64,000 bases of DNA from Desmodesmus armatus. Its lineage: Eukaryota > Chlorophyta > Chlorophyceae > Sphaeropleales > Scenedesmaceae. The notes below the pieces were generated by a model. It did not search any database and had not been told where the DNA came from. It saw nothing but the letters and a program-made list of their open reading frames with translations. The translations under genes were made by a program, and so were the position numbers. Every line of letters begins with the position of its first letter. Position 1 is the stretch's first letter. The stretch spans positions 28,501 to 92,500 of the forward strand of contig VIIQ02000272.1 in the NCBI GenBank assembly GCA_007449985.2, read 5' to 3'. Shown here piece by piece: positions 24,701 to 35,999 of this stretch.

Positions 24701-25108
24701 GAACATCTAACACAGGCACACAACCACAGCTGCCTGCAGAGTCATGATGTCTCCAGCCATCACCCACTGACAGCCCTGCAGTGCAGGATCACCTCAATGG
24801 CAGCTGCTGCTGGCGGCGCTGACGTACACACGCGTGACCTCCTTATCAAGGCATCACCCATGCGTTCGGGGCTGCTACAGCTTGTGGGGGTGCTTGTGGG
24901 GTCCTGCTGCTGCTGTGGCTGCTGCATGGCGTGCTGTGTCATGCTGTCTGTCCAGATGCGCGTGCGCGTGCATCCTTCATGGAGCAGCGAGCCATTGACT
25001 TCTCAGTTGCCCACCTGTGCAGCATAGAGGGAGGGGGGGGAGAGGGGAGGGGGAGGGGGGGGGGGAGAGGAGTTGCATCACTGCATTTGCCAGGGGTACA
25101 GAATGCAG
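21769..25108. other. 3.3 kb without a recognisable gene
   Basis: I found no domain, no convincing chain of exons and no long conserved-looking frame on either strand. Open stretches near 23367-23843 and 24578-25027 (plus) have low-information composition. A purine-rich G tract lies at 25030-25075. Confidence 0.4.
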
Positions 25109-25875
25109 TTAAGGGGGAAGGATACAATTGATTGGGGTGGCGGGATTGAGCTGCACAGGGGTCTGCTGGCCAGGCTTTGCACTTTTTCGAGAACTTCCAG
25201 GTTCCCAGGGATGCACTGCACCAACTAGGGCCAATGCTGCCTTGGCGCGGTCACCTGTAGGGCCTGCTGTACCCCAGGGATGTAGCAAGGATGGTCCTGG
25301 GGAGGACGATCAGGGCAAAACTAGGCCATGTCGCCAAGGATAAACATGTTGGTATTCAAATGGTCGATCCTTTTTTCGCTATCCGGTCAGATTCGGAACT
25401 GCAGAAACTTTGCACTCGATCTGCAGACACAGATTTTCTGCAGCAGCTGCTGCAGTCGACTTTGACACCGCATGCATAGAAAACGTTTCTTTGTATGTCT
25501 TGGACCATAACTTAGCGATGGCGTCACCTAAAAGTTTGTGTAGCGTCCATGATGGGTGCTGCAGCTTTCGGGCTGGCTGGGGTGCCGTTGCAAGCCACCA
25601 CAGAGCTTCACACAGCAAACCAAGCAATTCAGGGCACGCAACATCGATAAAAGCTTCTAGTGACGGACTTTCACCACTCAGACACCCTGTATATGGCACT
25701 GAGCACGGCGCACACCGGTCACTCTGTGGTCGCACCCAGTGGTGCCACCCTTACGAGAAAAGTTTTGAGTTTGGCCAAATCAGTTGGCAGGGGGTCTAAG
25801 GACACCCAGAGGATTTTTTTCCAAAAGCTGGTGCCAAACAGCCTCAGCAATGCTAATTGTATCCTTCCCCCTTAA
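25109..25875. mobile_element. TTAA-flanked terminal-inverted-repeat element, non-autonomous
   Basis: Left end: TTAA (25109-25112) then GGGGGAAGGATACAATT. The right end is its exact reverse complement, finishing in TTAA at 25872-25875. TTAA targets with short inverted termini are typical of piggyBac-type transposons and their MITEs. Because TTAA is palindromic it cannot be told apart from a longer inverted repeat. The 759-bp interior has no transposase. The class is an inference; the paired ends are directly visible. Confidence 0.65.
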
Positions 25876-26195
25876 ACTGTGGGAAGGATCATGACGTGAG
25901 TGTTGAATGGGTGTGCCGCCTGCTGGCATTTGTCGTGCTGTGCTGTGCTGAACGTTAGGTGCACTGCACGCTGAGCTGAGTTGAGGTAAGGTTCAGTGGG
26001 TCACAGGCTGCTCACTATCACCAGCAGTACCCACTGCTGCTGGCACAAACATGCTGCGCCCAAGCAGCCACTGTCGAAAGCTGCCGACAGGAGCTGCTGA
26101 AAGCTGCCAGCATGATTGCCCCCATGCTGGTGCTGGACTGAAGAAATGAAATAGCCAGGCCTGGCACTGCCCCCCTGCGCTGCCTGGATATTGTC
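25876..26195. other. spacer between the TTAA element and the small membrane-protein gene
   Basis: About 320 bp. It may contain the 3' UTR or a further 3' exon of the minus-strand gene to its right; nothing recognisable. Confidence 0.35.
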
Positions 26196-26916
26196 TTACC
26201 AGAAGATGCCAAAGGTTGGCAGTGCGATGAAGGCGGCCTTGGAGCCGACAGTGAAGTGGCTCTTGAAGAACTGAAGTGCAGCAGCGGCACAGATGGGGGT
26301 GGGGGCACATGGGCTGTGAATTGAAGCAGGGAAAGAGCGGGGGAGCTTACAGGGTGCATTGGGTCAGGGAGCAGTTACTTGCTATCAAGAGCAACTGCTC
26401 CCTGACCCGTGACTGATAAGACACCCAATTGCTCAAGCTCACTGCGATACACAGTTGCTGCCAGCGCCACACAACCCCTGTTCAATTCCCAAACTCAACT
26501 CCACACGGCCCCATCGTCTCCTCCCCGCCCCCCTTTCACGCACAGCATGTGTACGGAGAGCCCACACAACGTCTCTGGTACTGAGCTGCTTCCATTCCCA
26601 AAGCACCAGCAGTACCCACTCCCTTCCAATTCTGCTGTCCGCTGCACTCAATGAAGATGATCTGCATCCCCACTGTCCATACACGTTGTCTTCCTGGGTG
26701 CTTGAAAAACCTGTAAAGCATCCCCCGCCTCCCCACCGTAACCTGCACTTTCAGCCCACTTACCGGTGATGACTGGCGCAGCCAGTAGCTCAGCCCTCCA
26801 GCCACTGCCAGGGAGATGCCAGCAGACACGAGGCCATCCAGCACTGCGCTGTTGAGGCACTCACGCTTGCGCTGCTGCATCAGCTGCAGGCCCCGCATCT
26901 GATTCACGTCGGTCAT
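26196..26916 (-). CDS. small two-helix membrane protein, two exons
   Basis: Exon 1 is 26916-26764 (51 codons from MTDVNQMRGLQ, donor CCG|GTAAGT) and exon 2 is 26270-26196 (acceptor TTCAG, 24 codons plus TAA); phase 0, about 75 aa. Two hydrophobic segments are visible: VSAGISLAVAGGLSYWL (about residues 31-47) and AAFIALPTFGIFW at the C-terminus, separated by a charged turn with KSHFTVGSK. Basic residues precede the first helix (QQRKRE). The size and layout recall small mitochondrial inner-membrane or HIG1/ENOD93-like proteins, but I see no diagnostic motif and make no functional call. TTCTG|GTAAGA at the end could instead be a donor leading to another exon. Confidence 0.55.
26361..26408. repeat. 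perfect 16-bp inverted repeat (hairpin) in an intron
   Basis: GGGTCAGGGAGCAGTT at 26361-26376 is exactly complementary to 26393-26408, with a 16-nt loop. It lies in the intron of the small membrane-protein gene. Confidence 0.8.
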
Positions 26917-28578
26917 AGCCAACAGCACAGCTGCGTGGATGGGGTGTGACGGCTGCTTCTGCTCCTGCTGCAGCTGACGAGTGCCGCTGCTGCTGCACTA
27001 GGCGCTGTGCTGGGGGCAGCAGCCGTTGAGGGAGCCTGGAGCAGCTGTGGTGTGACTAATATGACTTCATAAAACTTTTTCCAAACAAGTACCAGTCTCA
27101 GCTGCAGGATCAGGGAAGCCCTCCTGCCTGCTGGTAGTCACAGTGCAGTTGTGGCCCAGAAGGGTTGAAAACCGTTTGTGACGATCCTGAGCCTCATAAG
27201 AATTGCATGATCGTAAGTGTGGGAGGCAAAAACTGCCTCAGTGCTGCAGGAAAGGCAACGGAGGATACACAAGGAGAGAATGCAAGTGGGTGACCAGGAT
27301 CAGTGTCTTGAAAGAGCAGAAAGCAGATGCAGCGGCTTGCCTATCTGCAGAGTCGAGCCAATGACGTTGAGTTGCTATTCATCAGGCGCTTCATGTTGGT
27401 TGCCAGGGCATGTTACTAAAGTTGCAGTTGGGCAGCACAGGGATCTCCATCCAGCAGACAAACATAATTTCAATCAGATTCTTGAATAGACAGCTTTTGA
27501 AACATCAACGCTTGGGGACGCTGATTGTGGGTTGGACAGTCTGGCAGAGTACTTGAGGCCCTTCGTCAATCTGCGCCGTGGTTGCCCGTTTGAGGCCTGA
27601 TTTTGTTTAGTCTAGCCATGAGCGTATGAACCATGCAGGCAGCTCAGGGCTTACAGGCCCCCAGCAGACAGACCACCACGAAGGACATCTACAGTCGGTG
27701 TGTGGCAGCAGCGCGGTCGGGGTGTCTACCACAGGCCGCTTTGCACGGATTGTTTGTGGGCAACATGTTGCAACGCATCTGCATGTGTGGATCCTGGACC
27801 AGCCCAGTGTTGCTGCAACTCTTGCCTGGCCAGGCACCTGCTGTTGTGACCCCCCTCCTCTGGCCACAGCATCATACACCAAAACAATCGCACACTGTGT
27901 CGTGAAGGTCGTCAGGATTTTGTTTGAACCCGTTAGTGTGGTCATCCTGGCTCACTGTCTTGTTCAACCTCTCATACGTGCTGTCTGCTACCTCCTCCTG
28001 CCTGCAGGCATGGCATGCAGCGGACCCTTGTAAGCAGCAGCACAGGCTGTACAGCAGGACCCAGCTGCCAGGTAGGTTTGCCGTGAGGATTGGAGCACTG
28101 TGGTGACAACCAGCAGCTGCTGGTGTTGTCACCACTTGTTGTGTCGTGTCCGCTGTTCATGTGGTGATGCCTGTCTCTCATCGCACACACTCAACAACAT
28201 GCACAGCAGGGAGTCCCATCTGATGATCAGCTCTGCATGTTGCTATATCATGCCACATAGTTGGTCATGCGCCCACAAAACAAGCCGCACCTGAGGCTGT
28301 CATCACACACCCTCTGCATGCGGTTGGGTCCTGCCTTGCCAAGTTGACAACTTGCAAGTTTCCAACACCTGCCTTGCCAAGCTAACAACTTGCAAGTTTC
28401 CAACAAGTGTGGTGTCATACAAGCTGCAGCAGCAGCTGCAGGTGCTCACACATCACCTCTGCATCAGCGCCGCCTGAATAGTGCATGTTGATCAGTTGTC
28501 GCGGTCAGGGTGTCTACCACAGGCCGCTTTGCACAACTGACCCATACTGTGCTGATCGCTACTGCTGCTGTCCTTCAG
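26917..28578. other. region between the small membrane-protein gene and the OPR gene
   Basis: Likely divergent promoters and the unplaced 5' exon(s) of the OPR gene. It holds a 34-bp direct repeat (27713-27746 and 28501-28534, one mismatch) and a tandem pair of about 38-bp repeats (28332-28369, 28370-28407). No complete gene recognised. Confidence 0.45.
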
Positions 28579-31500
28579 GCACAGCAGCAGCGGCCGCATG
28601 CAGTCCTGCAACGCTGCCACAGCCTGCTGGTGCGGCAGTCAGCATCCAGCAGCGGCGCCACCACCGCCCAGCAGCAACCGCAACAGCAGCAGCAACAGGT
28701 CGTCACCCAGCAACCTGACCTGCCGCTGCAGCAGCAGACGCTGCAGACGCAAGAGCAGCAGCAGCAACAACAGCAGCAATGGCAGCAGGAACGGCCGCCT
28801 CAGCTGCTGCCGTTCCCTGGTGACAGCCTCTCCCAGCCTGCCACCTCCTACAGCAGCAACAGCAGCAGCAGAAGCATAGGCGGCAACGGGGCAGCTGGCA
28901 CAAACAGCTACCCCCCTCCTGCTGCTCTTGCTGCTGCTGCGCTTGCTGCTGCTGCTGGTGGTGAGGCCAGCACAAGTGGTCGGCCGTGGTCGCCAGCAGC
29001 AGATGCTTCCAACCCAGCCCACATCACATACAGCATCCGCAACGCAGGCAGTACAGCAGAGCTTGATGCTGTGGTGTGTGCCCATGCAGCTGCCTTCAAC
29101 TGCATCCACTGCTCGGCAGCATTCATCCAGCTGCAGAGGCTTTGGCCCCAGCAGCAGTATACAGCAGATGATGACCCTAGCAGCAGCAGCAGCAGCAGCA
29201 ATAGCTACAGCAGAAGCGACTTGGATGACTGGGTCAGCAGTAGCAGCACCACCAGCAGCACCACCAGCAGCACTCCCAACAGCAGCAGCAGCAGCAGCAG
29301 CCCTGCCACAGCGCGGCAGCTGCTGCTGCGGCTGCAGTCTGTGGCGCTGTCAGTCCCCCGCATCGACGGCCGCTTCGTTTCTAACGTCCTCTACTCCCTC
29401 GCTGTCCTGCACTCCGTTCACGAGGAGCGGGCCGCATACAGTTCCCAGTTAGTCAACCGACTGTGCGCTGCTGCCTTCTCCCTAGCCAACAGCATGCCTC
29501 CACAGGAGCTCTCTACCCTAGTGTGGTCCCTAGTGCGCCTGGGTGTCGTCCCCGCGCCCGCGCTGCTGCGACGGCTAGCCTCAAACATCCTGCGGCAGCT
29601 GCCGGGGTTTAAGCCGCAGGACCTGCTGATGACACTAACAGCCCTGCCGGCCCTACATCAGACCCCTGGGGTGGTGGCACCCTATGCCACAGTGCACAAG
29701 CTAGCAGCAGCAGCAGGACAGGTAATGCCTGCAGCCTCAGCACATGAGGCTGCCGGTTTGCTTGCAGCGCTGGGAGCGCTGCAGTGGCGGGCTCCGCCAG
29801 CCTGGCTGGCTGCCTACTGGGCCGCTGCTGCGCCGAAACTGGCGGGAATGGGCTGGCAGCAGCTGGGTATGGTGGGGTGGGGGTTGGGGCAGCTGGCACC
29901 GCTGTCGGAGTCACCCAGCCAGGAGTGGGTGCAGGCGTGGGAGGGAGCTATTACGCAGCAGCTGCTGCTGGCAGCCTCTCCTTCCTCCTCCCTCAGCAGC
30001 AGCAGCAGCAGCAGTGGGACCAGCAGCAGTAGCCAAGTGCCAGTTGTGGAGCTGGTGATGGTGCTGTATGGTTGGTCCAAGGCGCTGCCTCAGCAGCCGC
30101 CAGACGAGCAGCTGCAGCAGCTACTGCTCAATGCAACACAGGCAGCACTGGCCAGCAGCAGCAGCAGCGGCGGCGGCGGCTTGTCGATCAAGCAGCAGCG
30201 GCAGCAGCAGCAGCAGCGGCAACGGCAGGTACAGCAGAATACTGCAAGCTGGCAACAGCAGCAGCAACATCCGCAGCAGCAGCAGCAGCACTGGCAATTG
30301 CTTACAACTGCTCAGCAGCATCTAGCTGTTGACAGTAGCAGCGGCAGCAGCAGCAGCAGCAGTCACCCTGGCTTAAACCCTAGGCTTCTAGGTGAGCTGG
30401 TGTCAGTGTGGGCTCGTTGGCAGCTGCTGCCGCCGCGGCAGTGGCTGCTGCAGTACCTGTCTGTGGTACAGCAGCAGCTGCTGCGGGGGCAGTACAGCTG
30501 CAGGGACCTCAGCAGTACACTGTGGGGTTTAGCCACACTGGGGGTGCGGCCTTCCACACCCTGGCTGGACTCAGCAGCTGCAGCAGCAGAACAGCAGATG
30601 GCAGTGCAGGCGCAAACTGTGCTGCAGCTGCGGCAGCAGCAGCAGGCGTGGCAGCAGCAGCGGACGCAGGAGTGGGCGGCGCGGCAGCAGATGGGCGGCA
30701 CCAGAAAGGGCAGTGCTTCCGCTGCTGCTGGTGCTGCTGCTGGGGTGTCTTCACGCTCCCTTCACCATGCCAGTGTGGTTGAGAGGTTGGGGTTGGACAG
30801 TCAGCGGCAGCTGCAGCAGTACACAGCAGTGCCCAAGCAGCTGGCAGTTCTGCTCTGGTCCCTAGCCCAGCTGCAGTACCGGCCCGGTGTCAGCTTCTGG
30901 GACCAGTTCTGGGCTTTATCCGGCCCACTGCTGCCGCGGCAGTACAACGTACGGGACCTTGCAGCGACGTTGGACGCTGTACTGCTGCAGCAGCAGCAGC
31001 CCCCGCAGCGGTGGGTGAGAGCGGCACTCAAGGCGGGCGGCTCAATTCACATGCGGCCGCAGCAGCAGTTTGCTCCTGCAGACTCTTCTGATCAGCAGCA
31101 GCAGTACAGCCGTGGCAGCAAACCCCAGCCGCTGCAGCAGCAGCAGCAAGACTTGCAGCAGCAGCAGTTCTGGTCAGGGCTGCGGGAGCGGCAGCAGCGG
31201 CAGTTCCTGCGGGATGTGTTGCGCATGCTGTGGGGCTTTGGTCGGCTGGGTGTGTCAGCGGGTCAGGCCTGGTGTGGTGAGGTGCTGGAGAAAGCGGTGC
31301 GGCCACATGCTGCCCTACTGACTGCACAGGTAGGGATGATTGTTGTCTTATGTGTGTGTGTTTTTTCGGCATTCAATGGGGTGCTGGAGAAGGCAGTGCG
31401 GTCCCATGTGGCACTGCTGACTGCGCTTGTGGGTAGGCCAGCATGCATGGGACGTATAGACCAGTGTGTATGAGCAAGAGGAAGTCACGATTGGGCTGTT

Positions 31501-32833
31501 GTCTTGCTTGTCAGGTGGGAGCCAAGGAAGGTTGGTTCCAGCTGGGTGTAGTGGGGGGGGGGGGGCATGCAGTATATAGCTGAACAGCACTGGCACCTAC
31601 TTGGCCATACGCACGGCTGCCCACGTCTGCTGCCGCTGGCATTGCCTGGTCACTACAGCCCAGTGTGTGGCTTTTGATGTCAATGCACCCTCTGGCAACC
31701 AAGTGTGTACTCTTGTTTGCTGCTGCGCCTGTATTCCTGTTGCCGCCACCAGGACACCTGTCAGCTGCTTTGGGCGCTGGGGTCATGTGGCTACAGCCCA
31801 CCAGGCCGTGCCCTGCCACCATGGCTGCATGCACACCTGCTAGCAACCCTGCCACCACCAGCAGCGGCAGCATTGCACGGAGCTTCTGACGGCATCAGCA
31901 CCACCACCAGCAGCAGCAGCAGCAGTGATCCGCTCAACAGCAGCAGCGGTGACGTGCCGGGGAAGTTGTTCCCTGGGCTGGGTGTGGGCCCCACTGTGCA
32001 GTTGCTGGTGGGGTTGCGCAAGAGCAGGGTGGTGGTGGGTGGGCGCTGGCTGTCAGGGCTCCTGCAGGCCAGTGAAGAGGCCGCAGCAGCAGCGGCACTG
32101 CACCCACAGGTGGGTATGGTGGGGGGGGGGGGCACGTGTACACACAGACCATGTTGGGTAGGCATGATTCGTAAGGTTGTGTTTGGGGATGCTGCAGCAT
32201 GGAGCACTTGGGTTGTGTGCATCATGCATGCATGCGTGTCTGGACAGCGGATGGCGCGCATCAATCACCGTCTCTGTGGGATGGGCAAGCCATGGTGTGT
32301 GGGGCTACAGCAAACAACACGCACTTCGGGCTGAGCAGGAGGGCTGTCTCTGGGCGTGCCTCGAGAGAAAGGTTGCCATGCTCATCAGGCAAAATCAGGC
32401 AGGCTACACAGCAGACTGAGGGCCAGATCCAGCCTGGCGATGTCGTCCCCACTCCACACTCCATGCACATGAATCCTGACGCTATTGCTCCTTTTGCTGC
32501 TGTTTTTGGTGTGTTGTGTTGCAGGTGTACATTCAGCTGCTGTCGTATGTTGCTTCCACAGCCATCCCCACACCATCATCCTGGACAGCAGCAATGGTGG
32601 CAGCACTGCCAACCCTCCTGCAGCAGCAGCAGCAGCAGCAGGAGCAGAAGCCAGCGCTGCTGCTATCGCTGCTGTCGTGCCTGCATCGGCTTGGCCTGCA
32701 GCTGCAGCCTGGGCAAGTGCAGCAGCTGCAGCAGGCAGCAGCAGCGGTGACACCGCATGCCAGTGCTGAAGCTTCTGAGCGGGTGTGGAAGTTGCTTGCA
32801 GCACTGCAGCGCCGCAATGCACAGCAGCAATAA
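28579..32833 (+). CDS. octotricopeptide-repeat (OPR)-like protein, 5' end unresolved
   Basis: Exons 28579-31329, 31753-32109 and 32525-32833, all phase 0, coding about 1138 aa plus a missing start. The frame is open from the acceptor CTTCAG at 28578 but has no early Met, so an upstream exon must supply it. The N-terminal third is poly-Q/Ser/Ala. The rest has degenerate 38-residue-type helical repeats with an L.LWAL..LG..P signature: LSTLVWSLVRLGVVP, LSSTLWGLATLGVRP, LAVLLWSLAQLQYRP, LRMLWGFGRLGV, CQLLWALGSCGYSPP. This is the pattern of OPR proteins, which bind chloroplast or mitochondrial RNA in chlorophytes. Long Gln and Ser runs split the repeats. No RAP domain is seen; the C-terminus is helical and Gln-rich. 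Organelle targeting is inferred from the family. Confidence 0.72.
31281..31438 (+). repeat. duplicated exon end with splice donor in the OPR gene
   Basis: 31281-31336 (the last ~49 nt of the large exon plus donor) recurs at 31380-31438, offset 99 bp, about 80% identical. The second copy is intronic in the model and also carries a GGTAGG donor-like site. Confidence 0.7.
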
Positions 32834-33509
32834 CAGCAGCAGCAAGCGTGATGTTTGTAGGGGTGGTTGCTGGGCGCTTGTGATAGGCACAGCCTGCAGC
32901 TGCAGCAGCAGTACCTGCAGGTGCCGTGGCCCACTGGGAGCGTATTTATATGGCTGATATTGTTTGTTGCTCTTGTTTGGTGGGAGGGGCTGGTGTAGCA
33001 GCAGAGACAGCGTGTTTCTGGCAGGTCCATTTGAAGAGGAGTGAGACTCTCATAGAGTGTTGGTGTTGTTGGTGAAGTCAGCAGTGTGCTGTGGGTTGAG
33101 TGGGATGGTGGAGCAAGGCAGGCAGGCAGACATGGACACTGTAGCCCGTGCAGCATGGAGGCAAGACAGCAGCAGCTGACAGCAATCGAGTAGCCTGTGA
33201 TGTAGGGGTGCAGGGCTTCTGACGAAGCTCAGGAATGGGCCTGTGGAACAGCCTGTGTCAGTGACGGGCCCCTTGCTGCCACTGGCAGGAGGCATCAGGC
33301 AGGCAAAGCCAGCAGCAGTAGCATGAAAGCTGCTTAGCATTGCTCAGTGAGTGTAGTGTGTGCCCCTTTGGTCATACGTAGAAGTGTTTGAAGGGCGCCC
33401 AGGGTTGCAAGCGGCTCCTGAGGGGCACTTTTGTGGTAGTGCTGGTGATGAGGGTCTGCCCACTTGGGTTGTTATGGTGCAACTGCGTGAGAGAGGTTTG
33501 TCACTTGGC
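32834..33509. other. spacer after the OPR gene
   Basis: 676 bp, presumably 3' UTR then intergenic; nothing recognised. Confidence 0.4.
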
Positions 33510-34632
33510 TTAAGGTCAGATATACGCAATTACTGGGGGTGTGCAATCTCACACCCCAGGCATTGCTATCCCAATGTGCCTACACCCCTGGTAACCTTGG
33601 GTCATGCTATGCCCAACCCTGTGACACGGCAGCTTCAGCCTCTGCGATCTTATTACAACCCTGTGACACATCAGGGTTTAGGGGACTGTAGGCTACTAAA
33701 CCCCGGCTGTGAAAGTGACCCTGCAGGAAAGTGACCCATAGGCCTATCTCAAAATCTGACAGAGGGATTGGTCTGCAAATTTGCAGGGTGGCCAAATCAC
33801 ACGTGATAAAGCTACACCTGCAGTATCAAAAAATTCTGCAAGGTGGATTTTGAGAAATAACATAGGCTGTTCAAAACTGCATCAAGGAGCGAGGTACAAC
33901 TTTGCCAGCATATTGCAGAAAATTGGCCATGCAGATCCTGTCAAAACTTTGTCAGCCACTTTGGCATGTGTGATTCTAGATGCACAACAAAAACCAAGAC
34001 AATCCCTCTGTCAGATTTTCCTCATACCAGCTGATGAAGAGAGGCCCCCAGTGCTGTTGTGGGGCAGGGCAAAGCACCTACAGTGGCCGCGCATTCCACT
34101 CCAGGCAAGGTCTTTCATCCAAGTTTACGCATCCCACTTTTGCACGTTGTGTTTACTGCCCACTCGTCAACGCTCTGACCCATGGCAACACTACTGTACT
34201 GCTGGTTGGATCAAACATCACTTGAATGCATTCCGCAGACACTGCATGCATGGACCCTGAAAAGCTTTTTGGTGCATTTTTGTAAGTCTAGAAAGCAAAT
34301 CGCATGCATTTTTGAGGCTGTGCTTGTCCGAAACAAAAGTCGTTGTTGACTGCAATCGATCTGTACTGTCTTGCCTCGAGCCAGGTCAGGAGGCACCCAG
34401 TACTCAAACAGCCACGTACAGGTGTACTGTACATTAACCTTCAACCGTTTGATGGGCTGCTACGGACCTGCACTCCTTTAAGCTGCAAGAACATTGCTTC
34501 CGCAAAACACCCCAGCAATAGCGTATGTCTGTGAGACAGTGCCCGGAACCGGGGAGGTAGCAAGATTTCCTGTGGAGACACTGGGAACACACAAAGATGG
34601 GAACACAGAACACAGCGTATGTCTGACCTTAA
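33510..34632. mobile_element. second TTAA-flanked terminal-inverted-repeat element
   Basis: TTAA (33510-33513) then GGTCAGATATACGC. At the right end GCGTATGTCTGACC (34615-34628) then TTAA (34629-34632), so 13 of 14 terminal bases pair. Inside is a perfect 20-bp inverted repeat, AAAATCTGACAGAGGGATTG at 33751-33770 and its complement at 34000-34019. A 159-codon open stretch (33781-34260, plus) has no recognised transposase motif. The terminal bases differ from those of the 25109-25875 element, so this is another family. A piggyBac relationship is inferred from TTAA only. Confidence 0.55.
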
Positions 34633-35999
34633 CCCTTGGACTTCGCGCAGTGTAAGGGTTGAGACCGTTTCAGAGAGCATGAAAGGCAGGCCGTGTCTTG
34701 GTTATGAGTCATGGAGGCCCGCCCGTTGAGCAGGCCTGCTAGCCTAGGTCAACAGGGCCGAAGAGCCTGCAAAGCCCGATCTTGTACATATCTTGTACAA
34801 ATGGTTCTTTGGAGGCTGCACTGTGCCAGCCATGTGACTGATGGGCGATCAGACTGTTGCAATGCCGCCAGAGCGCTCAGCGCGGGCCGGTTGCTAGGCT
34901 CATCCATGCCAAGCCAGCAGGGCGCCATCATGGCGATGTGATATCTACACCACCAAATGAGAAAGTCTACAGTATTACTTACAAATTGGCCTAACACAGC
35001 TGAGCAACCCACTCAACACAAAAGCTTGAGGGCAGATTGCTTTGGGCCAGGCTGTACCATGCCTGGCACTTGAATGACAAGCAGCAGCACAAAATGGGCT
35101 CTGACAGCCGGCGCCATTCACAACGATACAATGTTGTGATGATACAACATCTCTGCCTCCCATACGTCACCCTGCAATCGTCACAGCTGTAGGCCAGTAT
35201 CTCCCTTTGGCTGCCCAACATAACTGCCGCCAACTGCTGCTTCCTTGACCACTTCACCAGGCACACCCCCCAGGCCAATGCTTCAAAGCAGCTTTCATAT
35301 GTCAGGAAAAGCATATCAAAAACCTGGAGATGTACTCTCTCGTATGTGTGAGCAATCAAGCTTTCACAGTCAGGTGTCAGGGTCTCAGGGACCGAGACTT
35401 AGGGGGTGACTGACTCTGCTTCCTCGCCCTACACAGCCCACTGCCAAACGCCTGCGCAGGCGCAGCTGAAAGGTGTGCCGGCGTCAGCTGCTGTTGTGAC
35501 GCAAAGTCCGTAGCCCCATGCACATCGTGGTGAGCTCCCTGAAACAACATTTTTAGTGCAGCTGCCTGGGTGTTGCAGCCCACCATTGCTGCCTTGCTCC
35601 CATTGCTGGTAGGCGGCACCAGATGCGGCCACCTTCAAGCCTCAAGAGTGCTTTGCTCTGCAGGTTGGCAAGCCTGAGGATGCAGCACGAACAAGGCAGT
35701 GCAAGCCGCAGCACCAACACGAACTGTTGTCAAATTTTCCCCTTCAAGCACCAATTCGAAGTAGGAATTCATACGTCTTGCTCCCAAGTGCCATTTCCTT
35801 CAGGCTGATTGTTGGTCCTGATGCTGGTAGATGCGGGCTTCATGTTGCAAGGCTTTTGGCACTGGGGATCACATGCATAAGCCCCGGGCTGTCCTGGTGT
35901 AGGTGGTGGCCATAATTACTAACCAAGCAAGCACTATGATGTCCTAATAGAAACCCCGCAGTGCGCATGACACTCCAAGTGGAGCAAGTGCACCTACCA
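34633..35999. other. spacer before the minus-strand LRR genes
   Basis: 1.4 kb. Open stretches on the minus strand at 34991-35359 and 35377-35638 have no recognisable domain. May contain the 3' UTR exon of the LRR gene to the right. Confidence 0.35.
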
